64,000 bases of DNA from Theropithecus gelada (GCF_003255815.1 NC_037680.1:23286422-23350421), one strand, 5' to 3'. Shown: positions 37,257 to 48,990, counted from the stretch's first letter. Numbers and translations: made by a program. The notes: generated by a model not told the origin, from the sequence alone.

Positions 37257-37500
37257 CATGAGACCCTTTCTAATAGGTCCTCCTATTTCCTACTTCCTAA
37301 CAAACCAGAATTCAGAATTGAGTTCTGTGTCCCTCAAATCTACTCATCCTTCAAGAGTAGGTCAAAGGTTACCAACTCTATAAAGCCACTTCCAGTCTGT
37401 CACAGTCCAAATCAACCTCTCCATCTTTCACCTCTCATTGCACTTGCCTATCTCTACCTCAACAGACTTTAAAGCCTTGGACATATCCGCCTTTCAACTC
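37257..37500 (+). repeat. Possible L2 fragment
   Basis: 'aaagccacttccagtctgtc' and 'ctctcattgcacttgccta' resemble the L2 3' end. Too diverged to be sure. Confidence 0.35.
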
Positions 37501-37836
37501 TGGTTATTCGTACAGAGCAGATACAATGAACCAAACTAGAAGATCTACTCTTAGGCCAAAAATTGTTACCCACACTCACACCCATGTACATAATGAAATC
37601 ACAAGACAATGAAAAAACACGTGTGGTTGGTTCTAAATGAAGCTTCTTTCCCACTGACCAGGTGTCTTTAGAGGATGAGTGTACTTCACTGCTCTGCTTT
37701 CTCTAAAGAAATATCTACTGTAGTCATAATAACCAATTCCATAGTTGCAGAAATTCTCAAAGATGCTGATAGAGAAGCAGCAACATCCTCGTAATAGGTA
37801 TTTTTTTGTAAAAGCTGAAAATGCATCCTGAGCTCT

Positions 37837-37842
37837 AATTAC
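37837..37842 (-). promoter_or_regulatory. GTDC1: Splice donor of the GTDC1 coding exon
   Basis: The minus strand reads 'attacag|gtaatt', close to the consensus MAG|GTRAGT. Reading through it meets an in-frame TAA at once, which confirms the end of the coding segment. Confidence 0.85.
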
Positions 37843-38044
37843 CTGTAATGCTCACTGATGGGAATGGTCTGAGAGAAGTATAAAGCAGATGTCCGGGCTC
37901 TCCAATGCCATTTCTTTGCAGGAAGAGTATAAAGGACGCAGTCTCCTAACTCTTCTTGGAGAAGATCCACCAGCTGTTTATGGGAGCCTCCATAGAATGC
38001 TTCAATGATGAGGATACTCATTGGCCCGTTCAAACCTTCAGATC
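37843..38044 (-). CDS. GTDC1: First coding exon of GTDC1/QTMAN (tRNA-queuosine alpha-mannosyltransferase), partial gene
   Basis: Seen: read on the minus strand, an AG acceptor (ending at 38045) precedes the exon and a 'cag|gtaatt' donor follows it at 37842. The start codon is at 38021-38019, leaving 23 nt of 5'UTR in the exon. 59 full codons follow, plus two bases of an Arg codon (phase 2). The peptide starts MSILIIEAFYGGSHKQ, includes LPAKKWHWRART and ends ISEHY. Known: this is the N-terminus of GTDC1, a GT-B-fold glycosyltransferase of about 450 residues renamed QTMAN. It uses GDP-mannose to add mannose to queuosine-34 of cytoplasmic tRNA-Asp, which tunes decoding. The Gly-Gly-Ser-His loop after the first beta strand is typical of the N-terminal Rossmann half. 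No signal peptide is evident, consistent with a cytosolic enzyme. The start context is weak (C at -3, A at +4). The frame has no stop or frameshift, so the exon looks functional. Inference: later exons lie at lower coordinates, mostly or wholly outside the window. Confidence 0.93.
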
Positions 38045-38075
38045 CTAGATAACAACCAAAAAATGTGTATTTTTC
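38045..38075 (-). promoter_or_regulatory. GTDC1: Splice acceptor and polypyrimidine tract of the GTDC1 coding exon
   Basis: On the minus strand a T-rich stretch ending 'ggttgttatctag' directly precedes the exon. The tract is interrupted by A and G bases, so its strength is moderate. Confidence 0.8.
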
Positions 38076-38169
38076 CATTACATACATGTATAAAATTTTT
38101 AATAAAAATAAGCTCAAATTTTATGCTCAGAAAATACAAATAATTTAGCAATGTATTATTTTTTAAAAT

Positions 38170-38233
38170 AGGCTTATCCCATTATTTTAAAAAGTATATA
38201 ACACTTAAAGTTTTATATCATTTGTGTTAATAA
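38170..38233 (+). repeat. 64-bp direct repeat, copy 2 (5' side of the GTDC1 exon)
   Basis: Second copy of the segment at 36840-36903, with four substitutions and no indels. It starts about 125 bp upstream of the exon's acceptor, so the two copies bracket the exon 1,330 bp apart. Confidence 0.9.
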
Positions 38234-39290
38234 GAAGAAATAACAGTGTCTTTATTTTTCTGATTTGTTTTCCTCATGTCGTACGATTATCTCCCCTATG
38301 ACTTTAGTTTATTCTCCAACACCACAAAGCTGAAAGCCCTCACCTGCTGTGATCACTCACTTCCTGGTTTGTTCGGCTGTAAGCCCAACTCAGTAATCTC
38401 AGAAACTACTTGACTTAGAGCTCTAGTCTTGGACAGTCACTGAACTCATCTCCTAATGACGACTTTCACTTCAAGAGCCCTTCATTTATTAGGCCCTTTC
38501 TGGTTCAGAAATTCTCTGATTCTGTAACTCTTGTATTACTACATCTCTAAATTCACCAGGTATAACTGCCCCTAGTGAATACGTATTTAAAAGAAGGCAT
38601 ATCAACCATATGCAAATCTCTATTTTCTAGTGTTAAAAACTTGAGGATGCAATTTCTTGAGACACTACACATACTTTGATCACTTCCCCACACTCGCCAA
38701 TATATCACCCCCAAAGGAACACCAAAACAATGTGGTAAAGTTGTATGTGGGTGAACCAATAAGATTTCTACAACTTTTCTTTAGACAAGCAACCTATTAA
38801 GAGAGATAAAGTAGCAATAATGGGGTTAATAAAGACATGATAAAATTTCATCACAGAGAATTTGCTATCAAGCAATTTTTCATTTTAATATAATTTTTGT
38901 TAATGTGCTCAGTGAAATAAAAAGATATCTATGAACATAAAATCTCTCATATACATCTCAAATTATATGTTATTTCCTGTAAGACATAGGGGAAAAACAT
39001 CATTCCATGCATAAATGCTATATTGCTTAAAAAAATTCCAGATGTTTGAATTTTCCTTTATGACTTAAGTAAATATTACTCATTAAATAGCATATTGCTT
39101 TTCTTAATAATGTTGTTCCACAAAATTATTAGTCTCAATGACTCAATGATGTTCTTCACTAATAAAACTACACTTCACTTTGTTCAAAGTAATGGCCACT
39201 TAAATTGCATTTCAAAGTAAAAAGGCTTCTTTTTGATGTCTAAATTTTCCAATGAGCATTTGGGAGGATGGGGGAATATATTTATATATT
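38234..39290. other. Unique intronic sequence 5' of the coding exon
   Basis: No exon or repeat is recognised. Confidence 0.5.
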
Positions 39291-39294
39291 ATGT

Positions 39295-39311
39295 GGGCGG
39301 GGGGGTGGGGG
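39295..39311 (+). other. G-quadruplex candidate
   Basis: GGG-C-GGGGGGG-T-GGGGG gives four G-triplets with 1-base loops, the most stable loop class. It is C-rich on the GTDC1 sense strand. Confidence 0.6.
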
Positions 39312-39369
39312 CTGTGTATGTGTATTTCATTTAAATGCAAAATAAGAATCAGTGGTCCTCAGGTGGAAA

Positions 39370-39590
39370 AGGCACGAATCCTAGGATCAAGGACATACAC
39401 GTTTGAACCTCAGCTCTGTCACTTCCAAGCTATATGACCTCGGACAAGTTACCTAACTTTGTAGGACCCAGTCTCATCATCTCCAAAATAGAGACAACAG
39501 TACTAACCTCAGACGTGTGTTGTTAAGATAAAATTAGAAAATGCATGTGAAGCACAGTAGACTACAAACAGTAAGAAGGTATTTAGCCCA
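39370..39590 (+). repeat. MIR SINE
   Basis: 'gaacctcagctctgtcactt', 'gctatatgacctcggacaag' and 'ttacctaacttt' are well-kept MIR core motifs. Confidence 0.85.
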
Positions 39591-41382
39591 TCCCACCATT
39601 AGTATAAATCACTCTACTTAAGGAGAAAGAATCTCTTCAAATTTTCTACCATTTTAAGTTCAGTAATTTTCAATCATGGTCTCCTACCCACCAAGAATAG
39701 ATGAGGAAAGTGGATATACATATGCGTTTGAAATTGCAGTGGGTGTTTACCCGTTCCTTGTCAGTAGCTTGCATTTTAAACATGAATTTGAGAGCCCTGC
39801 AGATTTTGTGAGTAAGAAGTAAGCTCAGAGTCCCAGCTATGCAGAGTTCATGGTCCACTGGAGACTTCTGTTCTAATAAGGCAGTGTTCAACAAGTTCAC
39901 AGACACCCTCTAGGTTCAACAAGTGGTAGCCATTAATCCTTCAAATGATGGAAATTTCTAGAAAGTAACTGAAAAGAATAAAAGGCAATTTTGAAAATTA
40001 TACCAAGAGTTTCAAGACAGAATATAAGCAGTTTCACATTAATTTGCTTACCTGATTACATCGTAGATATCTACTATCTTGCTTTATTTCCTCTGACCTA
40101 CTAATGCTAAGGTGTATTAAATATATGCCCTGTATGTACTTAAAAGGTCTCTAAAGGCTCTTGTAAAAACGACCTATTTCCCCAAGTGATGAAATGTGAT
40201 ATAAACCACTCTAAAGAATACCTCACTCATCTAACCTCAAAGAAAGCAATATCAATATTGGAAAAGAAAACTGCTTTCTGATTCTTCATCATCTTGTCCT
40301 TTTCCATGATTAATCTAAAGTACATATCATGATGTTTCTTATGGGCCTGGTTCACAACTTATCTGCAAATTATCAGCAGCCACTGTGGAGGCAGTACATG
40401 TAGGTGCTGCTGTAGATTCAAGACGCTCAGTAGGCAGAACTGAACACTAAGCATGTGGGAGGCTGAAAAATAGAAAAGGGGAAAAAAAGATTATAGCTAT
40501 AGTAGATTTCCACCCCTCTGACAGTTCAGTAAGAAGAGTGAAATGTACAGGTTTGAACTAGCATTTACGTGAACATTTTTTCCATTGGCCAATGGGTGTG
40601 CCTGCATTTGGGGTGTTTTTCTAGGGAAAATAACTATGTCCTACCATCTCTGAAAACTATACTTAGTGGCTTTGATTCATGGAAATTTGTTCTACTTGTT
40701 TTGTGGAGACAGACATATCCTGGCAGTTCCACTACTTACTTCTATTGCAACTTTTGCAGCAAGATGAAAATGCGTTCTTCCCTATGGTCTTCTTGAAGCA
40801 CACCTGGAAGAAAGATGATTCCCATTAGATACAAGTAAATGGGGGGAAGCTGGTTTTTAAATATATGATTCAAACCAAATGGCATACAGCACATTAAAGA
40901 ATAGTTCAAATACTTTGGCTAAGCTTGAGTTTTGTTTTAGAAAACTGCTTGAAACAAATAAGCATGAGGTTGAAAAAAGAAAAAGAAAAAAAAAAAAACA
41001 CTTCGCTGCTATGGTGGAATTTGCTAAAATACAAAGGAAATGCACTATTTGCCCATTTCAGCAATAGTCAGAGAAAGCTACAAGTGGTCACCTTGATACC
41101 GCAGATGTTCACAAGCATGTAGGGTGAATACAGACATTTTTGCACCACTAGCAAAGGCTACTAAGGAGTACTTGGAACCAGCAGTAATAGGGCCTCACTG
41201 TTTAAGGTGCTAACTCCAAACCAAGGACAGCGTTTCCTTTATAGGAGGAGGTTGTGGCCAGATGTTTGCCAGAAGATGGCAGAGAGCTAAAAGTCTCCTA
41301 TTGGTGCCTGAGTTTATGAGCCTGTTAAAGCATTGTCCCAAGTACCACCAGAAACCTTAAATTATGAAACATTTAAACTGAT
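39591..41382. other. Unique intronic sequence
   Basis: Contains a lysine-rich open frame around an A-rich tract (40970-41000), which is compositional. No gene is seen. Confidence 0.5.
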
Positions 41383-41710
41383 TAAGAATACCAGAATGAG
41401 GCTGGGTGCGGTGGTTCACGCCTGTAATCCCAGCACTGTGGGAGGTCGAGGCAGATGGATCACCTGAGGTCAGGAGTTCGAAAGCAGATTGGCCAACACG
41501 GTGAAAGCCTGTCTCTACGAAAAATACAAAATTAGCCAGGCATGGTGATGCATGCTTGTAATCCCAGCTACTTGGGAGGCTGAAGCAGAACTGCTTGAAC
41601 CTGGGAGGCAGAGGTTGCAGAGAGCCGAGATAGCACAACTGCACTCCAGTCCTAGCAACAAGAGCGAAACTCCATCTCAAAACAACAACAACAACAAAAG
41701 AATACGTGAA
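41383..41710 (+). mobile_element. AluS with (AAC)n tail
   Basis: Body 41400-41698 from 'ggctgggtgcggtggttcac' to an 'aacaacaacaacaac' tail. 'aagaatac' occurs on both sides, a probable target-site duplication. Confidence 0.92.
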
Positions 41711-44158
41711 TTAGGGATGTGGCACTTGAAAAGGAAGAAACAACAAAAAACTTAGTTTGGAAAACAAATACCAAACAGAAAACCCATGTCCTTTTTGCAT
41801 GGCACTCAGAATAGTATTATACGACATTAAGAAAAGAGTAAATGGCCGCTCCATGCTTGCTCCCTAAAAGAGTATATAAAATATTTCAGATAAATTTTAT
41901 CAATTTTTAAGTTTTTCTGCTTAAATAAGCTTCAGTTAAAGAAAAACTCACTTCTTCAGCACAATTTATTCCCCAATGACACCAGATGAATGAAAACTTA
42001 CTATACTATTAAAGCTTTTTGAAAGTTTAATTCATTATCGATACTATGATTTAATGATACATGGCTAAACGCTAAACAACAAATTTGGCAATATAAAATA
42101 AGTCAAAGTGATAGCTGTGACATAAATATTTTATACCATTTCAAATTCTATTTAAGATCATCAGAAGTCAAAATGATCTATTTAAGAATTGTCTACCTTT
42201 TTGAAAATGTATATTTATAATTGAAAGGGGATACAATGTGAAAATATCAATAGTATTTCATACAAACATTTTGACCAAAATGAAAAATCACCATTAGCAT
42301 CATCCCAATTAAAAACTAATAATGCATTGATAAGATCACAGAGAACAAAAGTAGCCTGAAACCAGTGCTGTGAGTATTTTTAAATTTTTATTAAAACTTT
42401 TTGTCATTGTACCTGCAATTATTTTAGGCTTGACCCAATTTCTTTATTCCCTAAGCCATGATCATTTTCAAGGTGAACTACATTTTTATCTACCTCCTTT
42501 AGCACTTAGAACTGCTGTGGTAGCTGAAATGTTTTTAACAGTATAGATAGTAAAAATCTGCAATATGCCATTGATTTACTGAAAAGTGTATGCTAAATAT
42601 AAGTATATCATGTCAATTAAAAAAATAAATTTCAGTCACACTGAAACCTGTAATTAGCCTTCATATGACGTCAATTTAGTTACCTATAATATTCAAATCA
42701 TTTTCCAACCAAACACCTAGTAATAATTTTAAATCAGAGAAATTGTTGTATTAATATATTCCATAGACACCTTTCTGTTATTAGTTGTAGGAAGCTACAG
42801 TTTCAGTGATGATGGTTTTAACGGTTTTGATCCCACACACATGAGAAATTGATTCCACAGGCTAATCCACATATGGCTTGATACCTTAAAACTTCAATCA
42901 ATTGTTGAAAATATAGTTTTGATTTACCTATATGCAATATTTGGAAACTTAAGCTTGTTAAAGCAAAAAACAGTGGGCTTAAACACTAAATGGCTTAATT
43001 TGGGGAAAGTGAAACTTGAGCAGTATTTCTCAGTAGGTCATCAGAAGTTTACCTGGTATTTTCTTACTGACCCTTTCTCTCCCTTCCCTTCTGCACCTCC
43101 ACCCACCAACACACCCAGGTTCTATTTAAAAAGCAACCAATAACCCAGCAGAGTAAAATAGGGCAGTGGTGAGAAAAGTTAGTATTACCTTCCAGCCCAC
43201 TCATTTATTTTAATGATTCATCACGGAAACCCCAAGTTGTTAAAATATACCTGAAATCTCATTAAATAGTAAAAATAAGCATGAAAAGATCTCTGCTTTA
43301 AAACATGTCACCAGTGATTCCCCTAACAGAAATCTATTAAGAGTGTGAAGTAAAAATACGTTTTGCTAAAAAACTTTCCTCAAAGTAATGTACTACAATC
43401 AATTATCATACGGGGAAAAAAGAGACAAGATAAACAGATTCTACTAAAATGTTACTTTTTAAAATTCTTCTATAAAAATCAAGCATAGCAAATTCATCTT
43501 AACCTCTAAAACCTGAACATAATCTCTGAAAACCGAAATAAAATCTGGTATCAAATGCAAAGTAATAATTTTGCAGTCATAAAACTCTATGCACTGAAAA
43601 TATTCTACATAAATGTAAACAAAGTTTGGCTAATATAAAAGAATCTGCTTCCAGAGTATTAGTCTGAACTGCAGATAACTAACACTTGATGGATACTGAT
43701 CATTATTCCATTATTTGGTTAGGGACATACAGTCTAACATTTATGTTGTAGTTGTGTACTACCATATGTACTTAAATAGCAACATTTTGTTTTAATCCTG
43801 GGTTCAAATTGACAAAGATGTGGTAAGCTAATAATATATACCCCGCTCAATGCTATGGATATGCTAATCTCTTCAACTCTTAACTTTTGTGTCTTGCTGT
43901 AGAGACTAAGAACTGAGAATTCATGCATCAAAACAAAGATTTCGTAGGAAAACTCATACGTCATATTTTCTGTGAGAAAATTTAAAGCTATTTTCAAACG
44001 TGCTTTTCCAATTATATGAGTTGCAATGATCTTTTAAATACAGGCTCTTTGCAAAGGTAGCATCTTATATGTATTTGTGACTTTAATTTTCCCTGAAAAA
44101 CATTTCTTTTTTTTCTGTTGGTTTGGAATTTAACTTTCTGCTTAAAAGTATCAGTCAT
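41711..44158. other. Unique intronic sequence
   Basis: About 2.4 kb of AT-rich sequence without a recognised repeat or exon. Confidence 0.5.
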
Positions 44159-44450
44159 GGGTGGGTGCAGTGGCTCATGCCTGTAATCCCAGCACTTTGG
44201 GAGGTCGGGGTGGGAGGATTGCTTGAACCCAGGAATTTGAGACCAGCCTGGGCTGTTGTGAGACTCCATCTCTACAAAAAAAATTAAAAAATTAGCTGAG
44301 CGTAGTGGTGTGTGCCTATATTCCCAGCTTCTCCAGAGGCTAAGGCAAGAGAATCACTTGAGCCCAGGAGTTTGAGGTTACAGCAAGCCATGACTGTGCT
44401 ACTATACTCCAGCCTGAGTGACAGAGCGAGGTCCTATCTTTATTTAAAAT
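44159..44450 (+). mobile_element. AluJ
   Basis: 'ggtgggtgcagtggctcatg' through the middle A-rich linker to 'ctatctttatttaaaat'. An old Alu with many changes. Confidence 0.88.
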
Positions 44451-44477
44451 ATATATATATATATATGTGTGTGTGTC
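44447..44477 (+). repeat. (AT)n(GT)n microsatellite in the Alu tail
   Basis: About 9 AT units followed by GT units, grown from the poly-A end of the AluJ. Confidence 0.9.
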
Positions 44478-45039
44478 ACTTATTCCAGGACTTGAATTAA
44501 TAAAGTGTCTTGGTTAAAACTCACAAGCATCAAATGCAAACTCAGCAAATAGTTACTGAGTACTTACCATGTACTAAGCACATCATGTACTTGTTTTCAA
44601 ATATGCACAATTCTACAAATAACTAGATAAGTATATATTAAAAATTCAATATATCATTGTAAGGTTATATTCCACATTATATAACACAATTACAAGATTT
44701 TTGTTTGTGTGAGAAGTTGAGTGGTTTAATTCCACTGACAAATAAAGTACTAACCCTCTTTCAATTTTTTAATGCTATTAATTCCATGAATAATTTCAAA
44801 CTATAAAAGCAGCAATGAATTTGTTCTACTGAATACTACAAATATTTTTAATTTGCCAACAGTCACAAATGTGGCAGCATATTTATGAATCAACAGAAAG
44901 TTTTACACCAGAAAATCATCTCAACACTCATTTAAAGTATCGCATTACCCTTTTAACTAGGTCTCCATGCTACCATACAATCTTGTTGCCACCACACCAT
45001 TCTCCTTAAGCTAATCACAAATAATCTTTCCAAAATGGA
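44478..45039. other. Unique intronic sequence
   Basis: A segment near 44540-44590 ('tactgagtacttaccatgta') is faintly L2/MIR-like. Otherwise nothing is seen. Confidence 0.45.
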
Positions 45040-45545
45040 AATGTGACCATAAAATGACATGCTCAAAAACCTTAAATCATTCTAAGGGTAAAATCCAAGG
45101 CACTACACATGGCAATTAAGACTCATTTCCTGGCCCCTTCGTTTCTCTTCACTACAGCCACATTTGGCCTTCTCCCACTTCAATCCCTTTTCTCCAACTT
45201 CCCCAGACTCTACTTTGTAGCAAATACCAAACACCCACACTCCCGGAGCTGTTTTAGACTCTTATAACTTCACACTTTTATCTCACCTCCATCAGCCTTC
45301 TCTCTTTGTTCACCTAATGAACTTTTGTTAAAATTTCTGCTCATGAATCACCATTTCTGTGAAGGCTTTCCCTGAACTCCTCCTAAGCATGACTTCCTTT
45401 ATACTCTGTAAAGCAGAATTATAATTGTTTCACTGTAGTCACATGTTCTGCTTCTCCATGGGGCTGTGAAAATCTGAAAACTGGGCGCTGTGCCGTTATT
45501 TTCCTGAAAGCTGTCTCAGAACCCGACACACAGTAGACAAACTAG
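45040..45545 (+). repeat. L2 LINE 3' end
   Basis: The order of motifs follows the L2 3' region: 'gtaaaatccaaggcact', 'catttcctggccccttcg', 'ctacagccacatttggcctt', 'gaaggctttccctgaact', and 'cagtagacaa' at the end. Confidence 0.82.
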
Positions 45546-46379
45546 GTTTTTCTGGAACTGAAGTGAAAATCTGGGGGACACAGAAAGTTGCTTTCTTCTG
45601 CCTTGAAAGTGACACTGGCTTCACTTAACACAGGTTCTGAGCAACAAGTGTCAGGCAGCACTGTACTTGATACTAATGATTTCCCATTATTCCTGAAGTC
45701 TAAACTAAATCAAGCAGCAAGTATATCTGGACACATTTTATTATGTTCTCTTTCAAATACTGATTCTGCATTGTTGACAGAAGCAGAATTTATGGGAAAT
45801 AATAAAATTTTTCATATAGGTATGTGTTTATTTTAACCTACCAATACAAGAGAAGTAACACTGATTAAAGAGATGGGAGAAACAGAATAAGCAATTGAAT
45901 TCTAGGCCAAAGTGAGTTTTATGGCCTAAGAGAATATTTGTAAATTTCATAAATTTTGAAAATCACCTGCAGTTTCTTATTCTGTTTGACCTATTATCAT
46001 CCTAGTTAATCTGAGAAGTGGAAGTAGGATGAGAAGCCAATTCCCTCACCATCAATCTAGAGAGCCCATTCCACCTTTAGTAATTAGGTTTTTATTTAAC
46101 AGAGAAGAAAAAAAGGCATTTTTAAATATAAATACTTTCTGCCAACAATTATTCTTTTTATAAAAGTTTGACAAGATGAATAATGTATTTCCTTCTCAAA
46201 GATGGCATTTCTCCAGAAGCCTTCCACCTTCTTGAAATGGGCTGTAAACCAGCTCAGTGGGAGAAAACTAGGATCCCTGATCCATTCGGATATGAATACC
46301 CAAGCAGAGAAGTCAAGGTGTGTTCAGAATAACAGGTGAAAGGAAGGCTGATACCATTGTTGAACCACTTTTCTTTTAC
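45546..46379. other. Unique intronic sequence
   Basis: An 82-aa plus-strand open frame (45588-45836) has no recognisable domain. Confidence 0.45.
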
Positions 46380-46500
46380 AGAATACAAAATATAAAGAAT
46401 ATCAGCATCATAGAGTAAGTGACAGCAAGACTAAAACCCAGGTCTTCCAACTCCATATTCACATGGCATTCCATCGTACTTCACTGCAGGCACAGGATAC
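46380..46500 (-). repeat. MIR-like fragment (reverse)
   Basis: 'gtgacagcaagactaaaacc' with 'caggtcttccaactcc' resembles reversed MIR. Confidence 0.5.
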
Positions 46501-47104
46501 AACATAAGTAAAAGAAACCTCCATTTTCCAGTCTTTGAGTTTTAGGATTAAATAAAAATGTTTAATAATTATTAATATTTAAATGATATATATAAAAAAC
46601 ACAGTATATGTTTTATATGCTTGTGGAATATAAATGTCACTATAAATTAATATATTAATCACGTACAATATTTAATAATGCCTCCTCGTTTGTAAAACCA
46701 AGACATCAGTAATATAAGTAACTGAATATCATAATAGTGAAATACTTAAATTGTTTTGTTTGAATCTCTTCTGATTCCTCCCAGAGTCCAACACAATCAT
46801 CACTCATCGGAAGATATAGCCCTTATTCTTTACCCCTAAGCGCTGGACAGGCACCTTTTTGATAGAATAATAGCTCTTAAGAACTAGGACTGGAGGGGGG
46901 AAGAAAAAACAATATTGAAGAGTCACATGCCAACAAAGGTTTGGAGTAGAAAGTGAAGAAGTCAGTCATATAGCCATATTCAATCTAGCTCAAAAATTTA
47001 CTACTGTTACCATCAAGCAAAGTCAAGGTTCTCTTGACAAAACAATCTATAGCATTTCTGTGTACTGATCACATGTAGGATATATTTATACAAGTAATTA
47101 TTTA
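46501..47104. other. AT-rich unique sequence
   Basis: Includes a very AT-rich patch at 46550-46680. No gene is seen. Confidence 0.5.
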
Positions 47105-47229
47105 ATGTCAATATCTCCACTGGATATTAAGTTCCATGGAGACACTTGACTAGGTCTGTTTTGCTTACCATTGTATCTCTAGCACTCAGCAAACAGAAAG
47201 TGTTCAATAAATGTGTGTTGAGTCAATGA
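47105..47229 (+). repeat. L2 LINE 3' end
   Basis: 'gatattaagttccatggaga', 'gctcagcaaa'-like (seen as 'cactcagcaaacagaa') and 'gtgttcaataaatgtgtgtt' match the final 120 bp of L2. Confidence 0.8.
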
Positions 47230-48243
47230 ACCATAAAATCCTTTAGCAATGGCCGTGACAATTTCTTCCTAATTCATTCAAGAGTTTTACTATTATCAGA
47301 CATAAAAAAATACTTCTTCCTATCACTCATTACTATTTACTCTCATAGGCAGAATTTTATGTACAGATTGTATTACCATGTAAATATAATAGGTGGCATC
47401 TCATTCTATTCAAAATGTCACCCCTCAATCTAAGGAAAATCGTCTGCCCTGCTGAGGGATTTAGAAACTATGTTCCATGCCATGGGAAAGCATCTTCCCC
47501 AATCTGACTGGAGTCTACAAGAATGTTTAATTCAAAAATAGTCACGTCTATGACCTGGAAGGAGTCCACTGGCTTAATCATTATACTGGAATTTTTTATT
47601 GGACAGAAACATTATCTTGCTACCCTACACTAGCTTCTATGCCAACATTTAACTCAGACTGAGTTTGTGCAGGGTAATTATAAATATACACACGAAAATG
47701 AGTTTAAAATAAGATGACTAACATATTCTTAACTATATTGGTTAAGAACACTCAAACATGTTTTAATAACTTAATCCATATTAACTACAAAAGTTATTGA
47801 GAAGTTTCCCTCTCTAAGTGGGAGACACATACCACATTTTCAGGTAATTTTGAAACAGAAATAGCAGTGTTACTCTAACATACAAATATTCTCAACGTCC
47901 TATTTGAAGTACAGCAACACAAGCAAACATGGGTGGCATTCCCTTGATGAGTTGAAATAAATGTCCCTGAGTCTAAGGTTCTGGATTTAGTCACTTCTAA
48001 TGAAAAATGAAAAGGCCATAATCTCACAATTCAATTTGATTTATCCATGAGGGAAAGTATCTAAAAAAAAAAAAAAAAAAAAAAAGCAAAATCCTAGCAT
48101 CTCAGGAGGTGAAAGACTATCAGACAAACATTTGGGAGAAGAAAGAGGAATTTCCATAGGGGACTGAAGAGCTGGAAATGTATCAACGTTAGATACAGTT
48201 GATGTTTTTAATATTCATTTTATATCAGTGAAAAAGCACTTTG
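47230..48243. other. Unique intronic sequence with a poly-A run
   Basis: A 23-bp A-run lies at 48063-48085. It is not attached to a recognised SINE or a processed copy that I can identify. Confidence 0.5.
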
Positions 48244-48578
48244 CAGTAACAGACCTTTTTCTTCTTCTTCTTTTTCTTCTTCTTTTAAGATGGAGTTTCA
48301 CTCTTGTTGCCCAGGCTGGAGGGCAATGGCGCGATTTCGGCTCACTGCAACCTCCACCTCCCAGGTTCAAGCAATTCTCCTGCCTCACTCTCCCAGGTAG
48401 CTGGAATTGCAGGCGCACGCCACCATGCTTGGCTAATTTTTGTGTTTTTAGTAGAGATGGGGTTTCACCATGTTGGCCAGGCTGGTCTTGAACCTGACAT
48501 CAGGTGATTCACCCACCTCAGCCTCCCAAAGTGCTGGGATTATAGGCGTGTCACTGTGCCCGGCCTACAGTAACAGAC
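48244..48578 (-). mobile_element. AluS with (CTT)n-rich tail and target-site duplication
   Basis: The tail is (TTC)n/(CTT)n, the body runs to 'ctgtgcccggcc' (48565), and the flank 'cagtaacagac' is at 48244-48254 and 48568-48578. Confidence 0.93.
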
Positions 48579-48661
48579 TTTTTAAATGGTGTTAGGAAGT
48601 GTGAGGTGAAGCCAGTATTAGAAACTGTCCTTTAACATCCAAATCAACAAAACCATGTTTT

Positions 48662-48990
48662 AAAGCTGTATCAGACCAGGCACAATGGCTCATGCCTGTA
48701 ATCCCAGAACTTTGGGAGGCCAAGGTTGGTGGATTGCTTGAGTCCAGGAGTTTAAGACCAGCCTGGGTAACACAGCAAAACCCCATCTCTCCAAAGTACA
48801 AATAATTAGCTGGGTGTGGTAGCGCATGCCTGTTGTCCCGCCTATTTGGAAGGCTGAGGTGGGAGGATCTCTTGAGCCTGGGAGTTGGAGGTTGCAGTGA
48901 GCCGAAATCACGCCACTACACTCCAGCCTGGGGGACAGAGACCCTGTCTCAGAAAAAAATACATTTAAAATAAAATAAAAGCTGCATCAG
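48662..48990 (+). mobile_element. Alu (S/J) with target-site duplication, inverted to its neighbour
   Basis: Body 48675-48977 from 'accaggcacaatggctcatg'. Flanks 'aaagctgtatcag' and 'aaagctgcatcag' differ at one base. It lies only about 100 bp from the minus-strand AluS. Confidence 0.93.

Larger units (their letters stand above)
1..37842 (-). other. GTDC1: Intron downstream of the GTDC1 first coding exon
   Basis: Inferred from the phase-2 donor at 37842. The next coding exon must begin at a lower coordinate. I looked for the expected continuation of the protein and did not recognise it, so this intron may run past the start of the window. It holds only interspersed repeats, simple repeats and unique non-coding sequence. 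The open frames here are Alu, LTR or microsatellite translations. Confidence 0.7.

Noticed and set aside
38022..38117. Upstream methionines giving a 92-aa frame for the GTDC1 exon
   Set aside because: The extra 32 residues lie partly beyond the splice acceptor at 38045, in intron. The conserved start is the ATG at 38021.
48063..48085. 23-bp A-run as a possible retropseudogene tail
   Set aside because: The sequence before it (47900-48060) shows no coding similarity I recognise and no flanking duplication was found.
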